A stretch of 64,000 nt of DNA from Verrucomicrobiota bacterium (GTDB taxonomy: Bacteria > Auribacterota > JABMQX01 > JAFGEW01): positions 62,001 to 126,000 of the forward strand of contig JAFGEW010000132.1 in assembly GCA_016931415.1 (NCBI GenBank), given 5' to 3'. Of the stretch, positions 53,652 to 62,523 are shown piece after piece (positions within the stretch are counted from its first letter, which is position 1; every line of letters starts with the position of its first letter). The position numbers and the translations under genes were made by a program. The notes below the pieces were generated by a model, which did no database searches, had not been told where the DNA came from, and saw only the letters and a program-made list of their open reading frames with translations.

Positions 53652-54767
53652 ATGAGCTGGTACCAATGGAGACCTTACGTGCCCGTAGCTGTGCGCCGCA
53701 TGCAGGCTCTGAAGGAGATGGAGAGGCTCCGGAAGAAAGGAACGACCATCCAGCCCGTGCGGATTGAAGGACGGAAGATTGCGCGGACGTTCTGGGGCGC
53801 GGCCTGGTGCGACCATCTCGAGTCGTTCAGCGACTACTGGAACCGCTTGCCGCGCGGGCGCAGCTACGTTCGCAACGGGTCGGTGTGTCACCTCGACATC
53901 GCCAAGGGCAAGGTGAACGCCATGGTTGCCGGCTCTTCTCTCTATGAAGTGAAAGTCGCCATCAAGACGCTTCCCTCGACGAGATGGAAAGACATGAAGA
54001 CGCGGTGCGCCGGGCAGATCGGCTCGCTCCTGGAGCTGCTCCAGGGCAGGCTGTCCGACAACGTGATGAAGGTCGTGACCGACCGAGACAAGGGCTTGTT
54101 CCCCTTGCCCGGCGAGATCAGCCTCGAGTGCAGTTGCCCCGACTGGGCGGTCATGTGCAAGCATGTGGCAGCGGTTCTCTACGGGGTGGGCGCGCGCCTC
54201 GACGAGAAGCCGGAGCTGCTGTTCCTGCTGCGCGGAGTGGACCACGAGGAACTGATCAGCGACGAGATCGGCCTCGCGACGGCGACGGCACAGACGGGCA
54301 GCGGCCGCAAGCGTATTGCGGATGAGGCCCTGGCGGACGTGTTCGGCATCGAGATCTCGGAGGATACGGCGCCTGCCCGGACAGCGCGCGCGCAGAACCG
54401 AACGCGGGCTGCGGCCGGATCCAAAGACGCTTCCCGCGCCACGGCCAAACGGATCGTGAAGCCGAAAGCCAAAGCCGTCGCGCGCGCGCGACGAGCCAAG
54501 GCGACATCCGCAGCAGGTGCGAAAACCTCTTCGCGCGTCGCGCGACGCACCCTGCCCGTCACCGGCAGGTCCGTGCTGCAGCTTCGGGCGGAGTTCGGCA
54601 TGACGCGGGCGGAGTTCGCGAGGCTTCTCGGGGTCACTGCGCCCTCGGTGAGCAACTGGGAGAAGAAGACCGGAACGCTCCATCTGCATCAGCGCACGCT
54701 CGATGCATGGACCACGGCGACGCGATTGACCAGGCAACAAGCCTGGCGGAAGATGAGGCGTTCGTGA
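53652..54767 (+). CDS. SWIM zinc-finger protein with C-terminal XRE-type HTH
   Basis: A 371-aa protein, start ATG with GGAG 7 nt upstream. The SWIM finger is CSCPDWAVMCKHVAAVL (CxC...CxH, residues ~160-176), embedded in a domain that typically accompanies SNF2 helicases. Residues ~240-300 form an Ala/Lys/Arg-rich, histone-tail-like linker. From ~305 an XRE-like helix-turn-helix follows (LRAEFGMTRAEFARLLGVTA, PSVSNWEKKTG). The extra HTH suggests direct DNA binding or regulation. It pairs with the SNF2 protein. Confidence 0.88.
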   Translation: MSWYQWRPYVPVAVRRMQALKEMERLRKKGTTIQPVRIEGRKIARTFWGAAWCDHLESFSDYWNRLPRGRSYVRNGSVCHLDIAKGKVNAMVAGSSLYEVKVAIKTLPSTRWKDMKTRCAGQIGSLLELLQGRLSDNVMKVVTDRDKGLFPLPGEISLECSCPDWAVMCKHVAAVLYGVGARLDEKPELLFLLRGVDHEELISDEIGLATATAQTGSGRKRIADEALADVFGIEISEDTAPARTARAQNRTRAAAGSKDASRATAKRIVKPKAKAVARARRAKATSAAGAKTSSRVARRTLPVTGRSVLQLRAEFGMTRAEFARLLGVTAPSVSNWEKKTGTLHLHQRTLDAWTTATRLTRQQAWRKMRRS

Positions 54768-55094
54768 GCCGAGTATCACGGACAAGTGGGCAGTCTTCGA
54801 CGAGTATATAGGCCGCGGCACGCACCGCGGCTGGACGCCTGTGCCTGAGATACTCCGTGAGTATGGCCGGGGATCTCATCTTCGCGCCCCGCGTCCCGCG
54901 GGGGATGAAGTAGCGCACGCGGCCGGGCACCTACGTCTCCAGCTCATCCCAGACACTCGTTGAGTTCTCGGTCCCGTTTGTGCTTCCGTTGCCCATAGGA
55001 CGTTCTTCGTGCTTCGGCCCGATGGCTGAGGGTTGGGGCTCGTACTGGAAGGTTCTCGCCGCCCTCTGTCTGTTTTTTGGGGCGTACCTCCGGA
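54768..55094. other. Intergenic, nothing recognised
   Basis: A 327-bp gap between the SWIM gene and the convergent methyltransferase gene. I see no supported reading frame, hairpin cluster or RNA gene. Confidence 0.5.
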
Positions 55095-55871
55095 TCAGGC
55101 ACGTCGCCAAACGTCGGCGGCGACAGACGGGTCAGCGGTCTTCTGCGCCACGACCATGATTTCCATCTCGTCCAGGTCGAGGAGCCTCCTGCCCCAATTC
55201 CCCGCTGTTCCGCCCCACATGTTGAGCACGGGCATGCCGGCGAGGTGGAAGAGGAGCGTGAGTTCCGTTGGGACGAAAGCTCGCTCGCGAAGCGCGACGG
55301 GAGGCAGTCCTTCTCGCGGTGGGTGTGCTGACAATTCAACCATCATCAGGGGGTCAAAGCGCCACTCCTCGACATCCTTATTCGTGTATCTGCGGAGCAT
55401 GGCTGTTCCATTGAGTAGCGTGATCACTGCCTTGGCCTGTGGTCTCAGGCTTCGGGAGATGTTACACAGGATTGAGAGCGGCTGACCGATCGGATCATCG
55501 CTTTGACCAAGAAGCCCGAAGGCTCCCTCGCAGAGACAGATCGCGCCATCATACTCGCCGGGAGGCGAGAATCGAGCCGCATCCGAACGGATCCAGGTCA
55601 CATTCACGCCGGCGGTCCTGGCCGCCTCAGCGGCCCTGCCGAGCATCTCGGAAGACACATCCAGCCCCGTGACCGCATAGCCTCGCTTGGCCAACTCGAT
55701 GGAGTGACGGCCCGTGCCGCATCCCACATCGAGGATTGAACCGCCCGCGTGCAGTGACAGCTCCTCAAGCAGGAAATCCACCTCGACAACCGTGTTCTTT
55801 GTGAACACGTTGTCCTCGTAGATCGGGGCATGAGCGTCAAAGAACTCCTCCCACGTGCTTTTCTGCGCCAT
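55095..55871 (-). CDS. Class I SAM-dependent methyltransferase
   Basis: A 258-aa methyltransferase starting MAQKSTWEEFFDAHAPIYED at 55871; an in-frame extension to 56117 looks non-coding. SAM-binding motif SILDVGCGTGRHSIELAKRG (~residues 47-66), acidic loop AVTGLDVSSEMLGRAAEAAR, and motif II-like GAICLCEGAFGLLG. Residues ~130-230 form a substrate cap. Substrate unknown; small-molecule or protein targets are both possible. Confidence 0.9.
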   Translation of the reverse strand: MAQKSTWEEFFDAHAPIYEDNVFTKNTVVEVDFLLEELSLHAGGSILDVGCGTGRHSIELAKRGYAVTGLDVSSEMLGRAAEAARTAGVNVTWIRSDAARFSPPGEYDGAICLCEGAFGLLGQSDDPIGQPLSILCNISRSLRPQAKAVITLLNGTAMLRRYTNKDVEEWRFDPLMMVELSAHPPREGLPPVALRERAFVPTELTLLFHLAGMPVLNMWGGTAGNWGRRLLDLDEMEIMVVAQKTADPSVAADVWRRA

Positions 55872-56359
55872 GACACGTCCTTTCGTCTCGCCTCCCCAGG
55901 TATCTTCTGATCGCGCTGGTCCGCAAGACGCGCTTCCGTCTGAGACTTGGGTGGTGCGTACCATGGTCTCGCAGCCTGTCACTCCACGAGCCACGCCGCA
56001 GCCGCTGTCACCAGCGACAAGCGGACCGGCGCCCGGATGTGAAGACCCCTTTCGCAAGAAGACACAGGGCCACCATCCATGCGGCACATTGTCCGATCGC
56101 CCGCGAGGCTGGGTCAAGTCCTCTCTTGACTGCAGTCACCGAGCGGTGCAGCGCCCACGTTATTGTTGTCGGGCGGCCGGTCTTGCCAGGTCCGCGTCGC
56201 GGCTCGCCGGTGTCCGGGCCGCCCGTGCCGGCCCCGCGGTGAGCCGGCGTTGGATAGCTCTTGCGCTGCCCCAGCATTTCTGGTTAGACCTTATCTGTAC
56301 GACAGGTGGAGTGCGCGTGGTATCCCCTACTCTCGGGCAGTGCCGCCCGGGTGCTCGCC
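55872..56359. other. Intergenic, nothing recognised
   Basis: About 490 bp between divergent genes. It should contain both promoters, but no clear -35/-10 pair or repeat family is visible. Confidence 0.45.
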
Positions 56360-57025
56360 ATGATCAACCAAATCTCACAGAGTCAGGCCGATTCCGAGTG
56401 GCCCGGTGACTGCGGCCATTTTGTCGTGTGGCGGGCTGCACGGCACCATGGCATGAACGTGTCGCTCAGGGAGATCAGTTACCGGATCAGCCCCTGGGTC
56501 GTTTTCACCGGGCCGATCACCGTGCAACGGCATCTGAGCAGACTTGGGATACGATCCACGTTCCACAACAGCTTCTCCGCGGCGCAGATCAAGGAGAAGC
56601 TCGACGAGGGGAAGCCGGTCATCGCGATGGTCAACATGGAGACGGCCAACTTCACGGACGGACTGAGCCATTACCTCTTTGTCGTCGACCATGACAAGAG
56701 GGGCTTCTATTTCTACGATTCATATTACTGGCTCGCCGCGTACCGGAGAGCGAAGGATGCGGCAGCGTTCGAGCGGCCGTACTTCATGGACTTCGCCGAG
56801 TTCGAGAGAAGCCGTCAGAACGTGCTCCAGCCAAGACAGCTTGTCGGAAAAGTGGAAAGCCTCGTTGGAATGGAGAAGTTCGTCATTGTGGTAGATGAAA
56901 GCGCGAAAGAAGCCATCGGCTGGAAGATCATGCTTGTCTTGAGGCTGCAGTACGTCGCGGAAAGAATCATCGAGGGCGTGGGAACGGTCGGGGCGTTCTT
57001 CTCGAGGCTGGGACGATCGCGTTGA
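56360..57025 (+). CDS. C39-like cysteine peptidase family protein
   Basis: A 221-aa protein from ATG 56360 (GTG 56306 is a possible longer start). DCGHFVVWRAARHHGMNVSL near the N terminus carries the candidate nucleophile Cys, and GLSHYLFVVDHDKRGFYFYD places the catalytic His and downstream Asp/Tyr as in the C39-like papain fold. Helices follow (LVLRLQYVAERIIEGVGTVG). It may cleave a leader peptide or another substrate, but no peptide precursor gene is visible beside it. Confidence 0.65.
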   Translation: MINQISQSQADSEWPGDCGHFVVWRAARHHGMNVSLREISYRISPWVVFTGPITVQRHLSRLGIRSTFHNSFSAAQIKEKLDEGKPVIAMVNMETANFTDGLSHYLFVVDHDKRGFYFYDSYYWLAAYRRAKDAAAFERPYFMDFAEFERSRQNVLQPRQLVGKVESLVGMEKFVIVVDESAKEAIGWKIMLVLRLQYVAERIIEGVGTVGAFFSRLGRSR

Positions 57026-57125
57026 GGCGGCGTGGGCGGCGGTTCTCGCGGTTGTCGAGGCCTGCGTCTCGTCGAGACGGTTCGCCGCACAGGGAGCCAG
57101 GACACTAGACCCGGGAGCGTGACAC

Positions 57126-57902
57126 ATGGCGAAGATCAGACCCAGCGGAGGCTACCGCGACCTGCGCAGTTTCCAGACGGCCACCATCATCTACGACGCC
57201 ACCTACTGGTTCTGCGAGCGGTTTCTGGAGCCCCGATCGCGGATGAGCGACCAGATGGTCCAGGCTGCCCGCAGCGGCCGGCAGAATATCGCCGAAGGCA
57301 GCCGCGCCTCCGCCACCTCCTCGCAGACCGAGCTGCGACTGATCAACGTCGCGCGGTCCAGTCTGGAGGAGCTCCTGCTCGACTACGAGGATTTCTTGCG
57401 GCAGCGTCACCTGAGACGCTGGGCACCGGATGACACCGAGGCGCTGGCCGTCCGGAAGATCGGCCGCATTCATGCCGGAGATCCGTCCAATCCGTCGGAT
57501 CCGTCGGATCCGTCTGATGAAGGGCGGTACGCGCTCTACGCCGAGTGGCTCGATCACGAGGACCCGGCCATCCGGGCGAATGCCCTCCTGTGCCTCATCA
57601 ACCAGACCAACTACTTGCTCGACAAGCAGATCGAAGCGCTGGAAGCGCAGTTCATTGACGGCGGCGGCTACAGCGAACAGCTCGCCACCGCCCGCCTCGC
57701 CGAACGCAACCGCAAGAGGACAGCGCATCGGCCCCACGCGACAGATCCGTCCGATCTGTCAGATCCGTCCGATCCCATTCCGTCATGTCCTGAGTGCGGC
57801 AGGGCGATGGTGCTGCGCACCGCCCAGAAAGGAAACAACGCCGGCAAGCAGTTCTGGGGCTGCTCCGGCTACCCCGACTGCAAGGGCCTCCGGGACGTCT
57901 GA
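57126..57902 (+). CDS. Four-helix-bundle protein with topoisomerase-type zinc ribbon
   Basis: A 258-aa protein. The first ~100 and ~130-190 residues form an rRNA-IVP-like four-helix bundle (DLRSFQTATIIYDATYWFCE, QMVQAARSGRQNIAEGSRAS, TELRLINVARSSLEELLLDY). The C terminus is a zinc ribbon of the topoisomerase I type (CPECGRAMVL... FWGCSGYPDCKG). Two runs of 9-bp GATCCGTCn repeats encode DPS-type linkers (57480-57515, 57744-57779). Such bundle proteins sit in 23S rRNA insertions and near mobile DNA; the zinc ribbon suggests nucleic-acid binding. Start ATG 57126. Confidence 0.88.
   Translation: MAKIRPSGGYRDLRSFQTATIIYDATYWFCERFLEPRSRMSDQMVQAARSGRQNIAEGSRASATSSQTELRLINVARSSLEELLLDYEDFLRQRHLRRWAPDDTEALAVRKIGRIHAGDPSNPSDPSDPSDEGRYALYAEWLDHEDPAIRANALLCLINQTNYLLDKQIEALEAQFIDGGGYSEQLATARLAERNRKRTAHRPHATDPSDLSDPSDPIPSCPECGRAMVLRTAQKGNNAGKQFWGCSGYPDCKGLRDV
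57480..57515. repeat. 9-bp GATCCGTCn repeat run inside coding sequence
   Basis: Four 9-bp units (GATCCGTCC, AATCCGTCG, GATCCGTCG, GATCCGTCT) encoding DPSNPSDPSDPSD. A second run of related units is at 57744-57779. The period of 9 keeps the frame open, so copy number can change without breaking the gene. Confidence 0.85.
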
Positions 57903-58184
57903 CACTCCCGGCCGAAGCGACCGTGCAACTGCCTGAAACGCTGTGCTCGCTCCACGGGCCAAACGCCTGGAGAGCGCCCTGCTTGGACGAGGGGCAGGCG
58001 CCAGGTTCGAGCAGCTTGGCGTTGACCAGCGCTGCGAGTAGCCACAGACTGCGAGAGCATTCGGATCAGCTCGGGCCATAGCAGATGACGGTAACGCCAT
58101 CTGCACCTATCCGTCACGTCCGCGGTTTGCGCGTCGGAGCGGTAACGGAAGGCATGCGTACGCCGGGATGCAGTGAGATCAAGG

Positions 58185-59579
58185 ATGAACACAAGGCGAT
58201 CTATACATCCGTTTGAGGGCCAGCGGTGGGACGTGGGTGTAATCGGAGCGGGGCCCGCCGGGCTTCTTTCCGCGATTTTCGCCGGGCGCGGTGGTCGATC
58301 CGTGGTCGTTGTTGACCGGATGGCGCAGGCGGGGCGCAAGCTGTTGGCGACGGGCGGGGGGCGGTGCAACATCACGAACGCGGCGGACAAGGCGGCGATG
58401 TGCGCGGCGTTCGGCGAGGCGGCGCGCTTTGTGCGCCCGGCGATGATGGCGTTCGGGAGCGGCGAGCTGCTGGCGTTGCTGGCGTTGCTGGGCGTGGAGT
58501 GCGCGGCGGAGGACGGCTTCCACTACTTCCCGCGGTCGGGGTCGGCGCGCGACGTGCTCGACGCGCTGCTCGACGAGTGCCGCACGCTGAATGTGGAGAT
58601 GGTGGCGGGCTGTCGCGTGACGGCCATCGAGACGGACGCGGGGCGGGTTGTGGCGATGGATACGGACAAGGGCCGCGTGTGCGTTCGGGCCGCGGTGCTC
58701 GCCGCGGGCGGGCGCAGCTATCCGGCGCTGGGGTCGGACGGGTCGGGGTACGCGCTTGCCGAGGCGCTGGGCCACGGGATCGTCGCGCCGCTGCCGGCGC
58801 TGGCGGGACTGAAGGTGAAAGAACGATGGCTGCGGGCGCTGTCGGGCGTGGCGGTGGCCGACGCGGTGCTTTCCGTCGCGGTGCCTGGAGCGAAGTCGGT
58901 TCGGACGCGCGGCGAGCTGCTCTTCACGCACACGGGTCTGTCGGGGCCGGCGGCGCTCGATGCGTCGCGCACGATATCGCGCGCGCTCCTCAAGAGCGCG
59001 CACGTGGAGGTGGGCATTGACTTTGCGCCCGGCCTGACGCGCGAGGCGATCGAGTCGGGGCTGCTCGCGGCAAGCGCGGCGTCGGGCAAGCGGCTGGTGC
59101 GGACGGAGCTGGCGCGCTACGTGCCGGCGTCTCTGGCGCGGAAGCTGTGCGCCTTGGCGGGCGCTCGTGAGCAGGAACGCGGACGGGCGCCGGTCGGCCC
59201 GCAGGCGCGGACGCGTTCTCTCGAAGCGACAAGGAGGCAAAGCAGTTGCCAGTCCCCCTTGTCGCCGGAGACGACGCTGTCGGCGTTGACGGTGCGCGCG
59301 CGCCGGTCGCTGCTCAACGCGCTGAAAGAGTGCCGCGTGCGCGTGACGGGCACGGACGGGTTTTCCGGGGCGATGGTGACGAGCGGCGGCGTTGATCGGG
59401 CGGAGATTTCGCCGCGCACGCTGGAGTCCACGCGGGTGAAAGGCTTGTTCTTTGCGGGCGAGGTCGTGGACGTCGACGGCCCGTGCGGCGGCTATAACCT
59501 GCAGTGGGCGTTCTCGAGCGGCCGGCTGGCGGGGCTGTCGGCGGCGGAGAACGCGGGACGGTCGCCGGACGAGGTGTAG
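58185..59579 (+). CDS. BaiN/HI0933-type NAD(P)/FAD-dependent oxidoreductase
   Basis: A 464-aa flavoprotein. VGVIGAGPAGLLSAIFAGRG is the FAD dinucleotide fold, followed by GRKLLATGGGRCNITNAAD, the family hallmark. RTRGELLFTHTGLSGPAALD and the closing GLFFAGEVVDVDGPCGGYNL complete the signature. Start ATG 58185 or GTG 58173. Around residues 335-370 an Arg/Ser-rich stretch departs from the family pattern and coincides with a palindromic DNA insert (59226-59265). The reaction is unknown; the family reduces or oxidises small substrates. Confidence 0.9.
   Translation: MNTRRSIHPFEGQRWDVGVIGAGPAGLLSAIFAGRGGRSVVVVDRMAQAGRKLLATGGGRCNITNAADKAAMCAAFGEAARFVRPAMMAFGSGELLALLALLGVECAAEDGFHYFPRSGSARDVLDALLDECRTLNVEMVAGCRVTAIETDAGRVVAMDTDKGRVCVRAAVLAAGGRSYPALGSDGSGYALAEALGHGIVAPLPALAGLKVKERWLRALSGVAVADAVLSVAVPGAKSVRTRGELLFTHTGLSGPAALDASRTISRALLKSAHVEVGIDFAPGLTREAIESGLLAASAASGKRLVRTELARYVPASLARKLCALAGAREQERGRAPVGPQARTRSLEATRRQSSCQSPLSPETTLSALTVRARRSLLNALKECRVRVTGTDGFSGAMVTSGGVDRAEISPRTLESTRVKGLFFAGEVVDVDGPCGGYNLQWAFSSGRLAGLSAAENAGRSPDEV
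59226..59265. repeat. Palindromic element inserted in frame in the flavoprotein gene
   Basis: Perfect 9-bp arms GCGACAAGG (59226-59234) and CCTTGTCGC (59257-59265) enclose a smaller hairpin GGCAAAGCAGTTGCC. It lies within coding sequence without breaking the frame, reminiscent of palindromic elements that insert into Rickettsia genes. Confidence 0.7.
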
Positions 59580-60048
59580 GATCTCGCGCGCAGGCGCGGA
59601 GACCGCAGAGAGGGTACCCTGAGGCCTCGCGGATCGGCAGACATCCCACCCGTTCACGAAGCGTGCGTCACCGCTCAACCCAGGTCGCCGGATCGGTGGT
59701 GATTCTCGTCGAGACGGAGCATGGGATCTCACGCAGAGGCGCGGAGCGCGCAGAGAGGAGATCGTGCGTCCAGCCTCTTCGTGGCGGGATGCCTGAGTGT
59801 AGCCGCGGGCGCGAGGGCGGGCTCAAGAAGTATGCTCTGGAGGGGCATGAGTGGGAAGGCATCGGCGCGACGCGATTGCGGCTGGTGTTTCTGCAAGGAT
59901 GCACTGGCACGCGTTCCTGTTTTCTGTTACGAGGGCAAGGCGGCAGCGCTTGGTGTCGCCGCGACAGCGGCGCGCGAGGGGGCGCATGGACGTTTTGTCG
60001 AGGGACGTGAGGCAACCGGTCACAACCGGCTGAGAACGGGAGGCAGTC
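59580..60048. repeat. Intergenic with two CGCAGGCGCGGAG-type repeats
   Basis: CTCGCGCGCAGGCGCGGAGA and CTCACGCAGAGGCGCGGAGC, each followed by GCAGAGAG, at about 59582-59613 and 59728-59759. They match the widespread ACGCAGAGGCGCAGAG type of dispersed repeat seen in many bacterial genomes. No gene is supported. Confidence 0.6.
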
Positions 60049-60924
60049 GTGACGAAGAAGCGTTTGACGAGATCGGATAAGCTTGCTTTGCTCGAGGTGA
60101 CGGCGCCCTGGGAATGGCCGGAGGATGCCCGGGAGACGCTGTTGGCGGTGCTGCAGGACGCGGAGGCCGATCAGGCCGAGCGAGTTCTCGCAGCCGAGCT
60201 GGCGGGCGACACCTGCGTCATTGACGACACGGTGGTTGCGGCGCTGCTCGCCCTCGCGCAAGACGCCGATGAATCAGACGAGCTGCGCGGCAAAGCCGCG
60301 GTCGCGCTCGGGCCGGCGCTCGAGTTGGCCGACACCGACGGTTTTGATATGCAGGAGATGGTTGTGATCTCCCAGGAGGCGTTCCATGACGCCATCGATG
60401 CGCTGCGCAAGCTGTACGGCGATCCCAGCGTACCGCAATTTGTGCGGCGGCGCGTGCTCGAGGGGTCGGTGCGCGCGCGGCAGCCCTGGCACAAGGAGGC
60501 CGTGCGCCGCGCGTATGCGAGCGATGACGAAGAATGGAAGCTCACGGCGGTCTTCTGCATGAACTACGTTCGCGGCTTCAACAAGCAGATCGTCGAGTCG
60601 CTGGGGAGCGACAATCCGCTCATCCATGACGAGGCGGTGCGAGCGGCGGGCAACCAGGAGGTCAAGGCCGCCTTCCAGCACATTGCCGGTCTGATCGAGT
60701 CCGACGACACCGAGAAGAATCTCCTGCTCGCCGCCATCAATGCCGCCTCCTCGATCCGGCCCGGCGAGGCGGCCAGCCTCGTCGCCGATCTTGCCAACTC
60801 CGATGATGAAGACATCGCCGCAGCCGCCGACGAGGCGATCGCGTACTCCGAACTGCCCTGGGACGATCTGGATGTCAGCGAGGTCGAGGGCTGGGTGGAG
60901 GATGACGATGAGTTGGACGACTGA
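60049..60924 (+). CDS. HEAT-repeat protein
   Basis: A 291-aa acidic alpha-solenoid starting at GTG 60049 with GGGAGGCA before it. Repeats of paired helices run through the protein, for example QAERVLAAELAGDTCVIDDT, VRRRVLEGSVRARQPWHKEA and KNLLLAAINAASSIRPGEAA. The C terminus is very acidic (EVEGWVEDDDELDD). Likely a protein-protein scaffold. The next genes downstream on the strand are RraB-like and TPR proteins. Confidence 0.75.
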   Translation: MTKKRLTRSDKLALLEVTAPWEWPEDARETLLAVLQDAEADQAERVLAAELAGDTCVIDDTVVAALLALAQDADESDELRGKAAVALGPALELADTDGFDMQEMVVISQEAFHDAIDALRKLYGDPSVPQFVRRRVLEGSVRARQPWHKEAVRRAYASDDEEWKLTAVFCMNYVRGFNKQIVESLGSDNPLIHDEAVRAAGNQEVKAAFQHIAGLIESDDTEKNLLLAAINAASSIRPGEAASLVADLANSDDEDIAAAADEAIAYSELPWDDLDVSEVEGWVEDDDELDD

Positions 60925-60989
60925 GCGGCGACGTGCCCCGACAGGCAGCGTTCTGAGGGTATTCGCGGCGTTGTCTCGACGCAGCACGT

Positions 60990-61343
60990 ATGCACCCCGA
61001 TGGGAGAGGAGAGTTGGAGCACGGTCTTGAGAACGTGAAGGCGCTGTTCGCGCGGATGGCCGCAGACGGATGGGACACTGCTGCCCCGCTCAAGTGGGGA
61101 TTCTTCTTCATTCATTCGAGCCGGGAGCCCCTTCTCGAGGTTGTCGCAGAGCTGAAGGACTACGGCTACAGCGTCGAGTCGCTTGATACGAACGACGACG
61201 GGCAGTGGGTCCTGCAGGTTTCCAAGACCGAAGTCCTGGCGGCCGAGAAGCTATACAGGCGAAACCTGTCGTTCAGCGAGCTGGCGGAGTACTGCGGCGT
61301 CGATTCGTACGACGGGTGGGATGTCGGTAGAACCGAGAGCTAG
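60990..61343 (+). CDS. RraB/DUF695-like protein
   Basis: A 117-aa protein; ATG 60990 or TTG 61014 (which follows GGGAGAGGAGAG) may be the true start. FFFIHSSREPLLEVVAELKD, then YGYSVESLDTNDDGQWVLQV shows the ferredoxin-like RraB fold, known in E. coli to inhibit RNase E. Its ending (SYDGWDVGRTE) is like the G-W-D-x-G end of stand-alone family members. Function here uncertain. Confidence 0.7.
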   Translation: MHPDGRGELEHGLENVKALFARMAADGWDTAAPLKWGFFFIHSSREPLLEVVAELKDYGYSVESLDTNDDGQWVLQVSKTEVLAAEKLYRRNLSFSELAEYCGVDSYDGWDVGRTES

Positions 61344-61414
61344 GTGACTGGCAACGGAGCGCGACAAGCGATGCGGGGAGTCGTAGGACGGGTAAGACAT
61401 GAGGGGCCGGCTCG

Positions 61415-62314
61415 ATGACCAAGAAGAAAGCAGGAAAGAAGAAGGCGAAGAAAAAGGCCAAGGCAAAATCCAAAGCAAGGGCGAAGGATTCCAGCGCGTT
61501 GCTGTCCGGGTTCTTGCCTCCGATCGAGTCGCTTGAGGGGTTTCTGTCGAGTCTTGGGTTGCGGGGCGGCGGCTCACTGAGCGCGGTGGATGAGGCCCAG
61601 AATATCATGTACGAGGCTTGGGGCGCCCGTAGCCGCAAGCGGGCAGTGGCCTTGGCAAAGAAGGCGCTGGCGGTCTCCGCGGACTGCGCGGATGCGTATG
61701 TTCTGCTCGCCGAGGAGACGGCAGAATCGCTTGAGGAACTCACCGACCTGTATTTGAAGGGTGTTCAGGCCGGTGAGCGAGCACTCGGCGAGGAGGCATT
61801 CAGGGACGACGCCGGCCACTTCTGGGGCATCCTGGAGACGCGGCCGTACATGCGCGCCCGGGTCGGTCTAGCCGGGTGCCTCTGGGAAGCAGGGAACCGC
61901 GAAGAGGCTGTCGGGCACTACTGGGACCTGCTGCGGCTCAATCCCAACGACAACCAAGGTGTTCGCGACCTGCTGCTGCCGCGCCTCATCGAGTTGAATC
62001 GGGACGAGGACGCCGAGAGGCTGTTCATGCAGTTCAAGGAAGACGGCATGGCGGTCTGGATGTATTCGAGGGCGCTGCTCGACTTCCGCAAGGCGGGGGC
62101 GTCCTCAGCGGCGAATGCATCTCTCAAGGCCGCGCTGAAGGAGAACGAGCATGTTCCGGCCTACCTCCTGGGGCGCAAGGCGATGCCTGAGGATCTTCCG
62201 GAGTTCTACGGCTTCGGCGATGAAAGTGAAGCCGTGTTGTTCACGCACGGGAACTTGGGGGCATGGCGAAGCACTCCGGGCGCGCTCGAGTGGCTTACGG
62301 CTAAGGTGAGGTGA
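61415..62314 (+). CDS. TPR protein with Lys/Ala-rich N terminus
   Basis: A 299-aa protein. The first ~25 residues are Lys/Ala-rich, histone-like, and may bind nucleic acid. TPR-like repeats follow (RKRAVALAKKALAVSADCAD, AYVLLAEETAESLEELTDLY, LAGCLWEAGNREEAVGHYWD, LLRLNPNDNQGVRDLLLPRL). The overall order resembles ST7/SEC-C-associated TPR proteins. Function unknown. Confidence 0.75.
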   Translation: MTKKKAGKKKAKKKAKAKSKARAKDSSALLSGFLPPIESLEGFLSSLGLRGGGSLSAVDEAQNIMYEAWGARSRKRAVALAKKALAVSADCADAYVLLAEETAESLEELTDLYLKGVQAGERALGEEAFRDDAGHFWGILETRPYMRARVGLAGCLWEAGNREEAVGHYWDLLRLNPNDNQGVRDLLLPRLIELNRDEDAERLFMQFKEDGMAVWMYSRALLDFRKAGASSAANASLKAALKENEHVPAYLLGRKAMPEDLPEFYGFGDESEAVLFTHGNLGAWRSTPGALEWLTAKVR

Positions 62315-62523
62315 ACGCGGCCTGAGTTACCACGCGGAGCCAGGGCAGGCAGAGGCCTTGTCCCACGCTCGTTCGTCCGACCATGTCCGCGATGTCTGCC
62401 TGTGTGGTTCACTGCGTCACGGCGTGTCGGCGTGAAAACCGTTGACGGGGCGGTGCCGGGCGGTATAGTCGCGGTCCGCATTGGCATGACACGACCACGG
62501 CAACCTGATGAAAGGGATCATCT

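Noticed and set aside
54634-54930. 98-residue minus-strand frame starting MPGRVRYFIPRG
   Set aside because: Half of it overlaps the SWIM gene antisense and no family pattern is visible.
58179-59732. 517-residue minus-strand frame opposite the flavoprotein
   Set aside because: Almost entirely Arg/His/Ala/Pro, a shadow of the FAD-binding gene.
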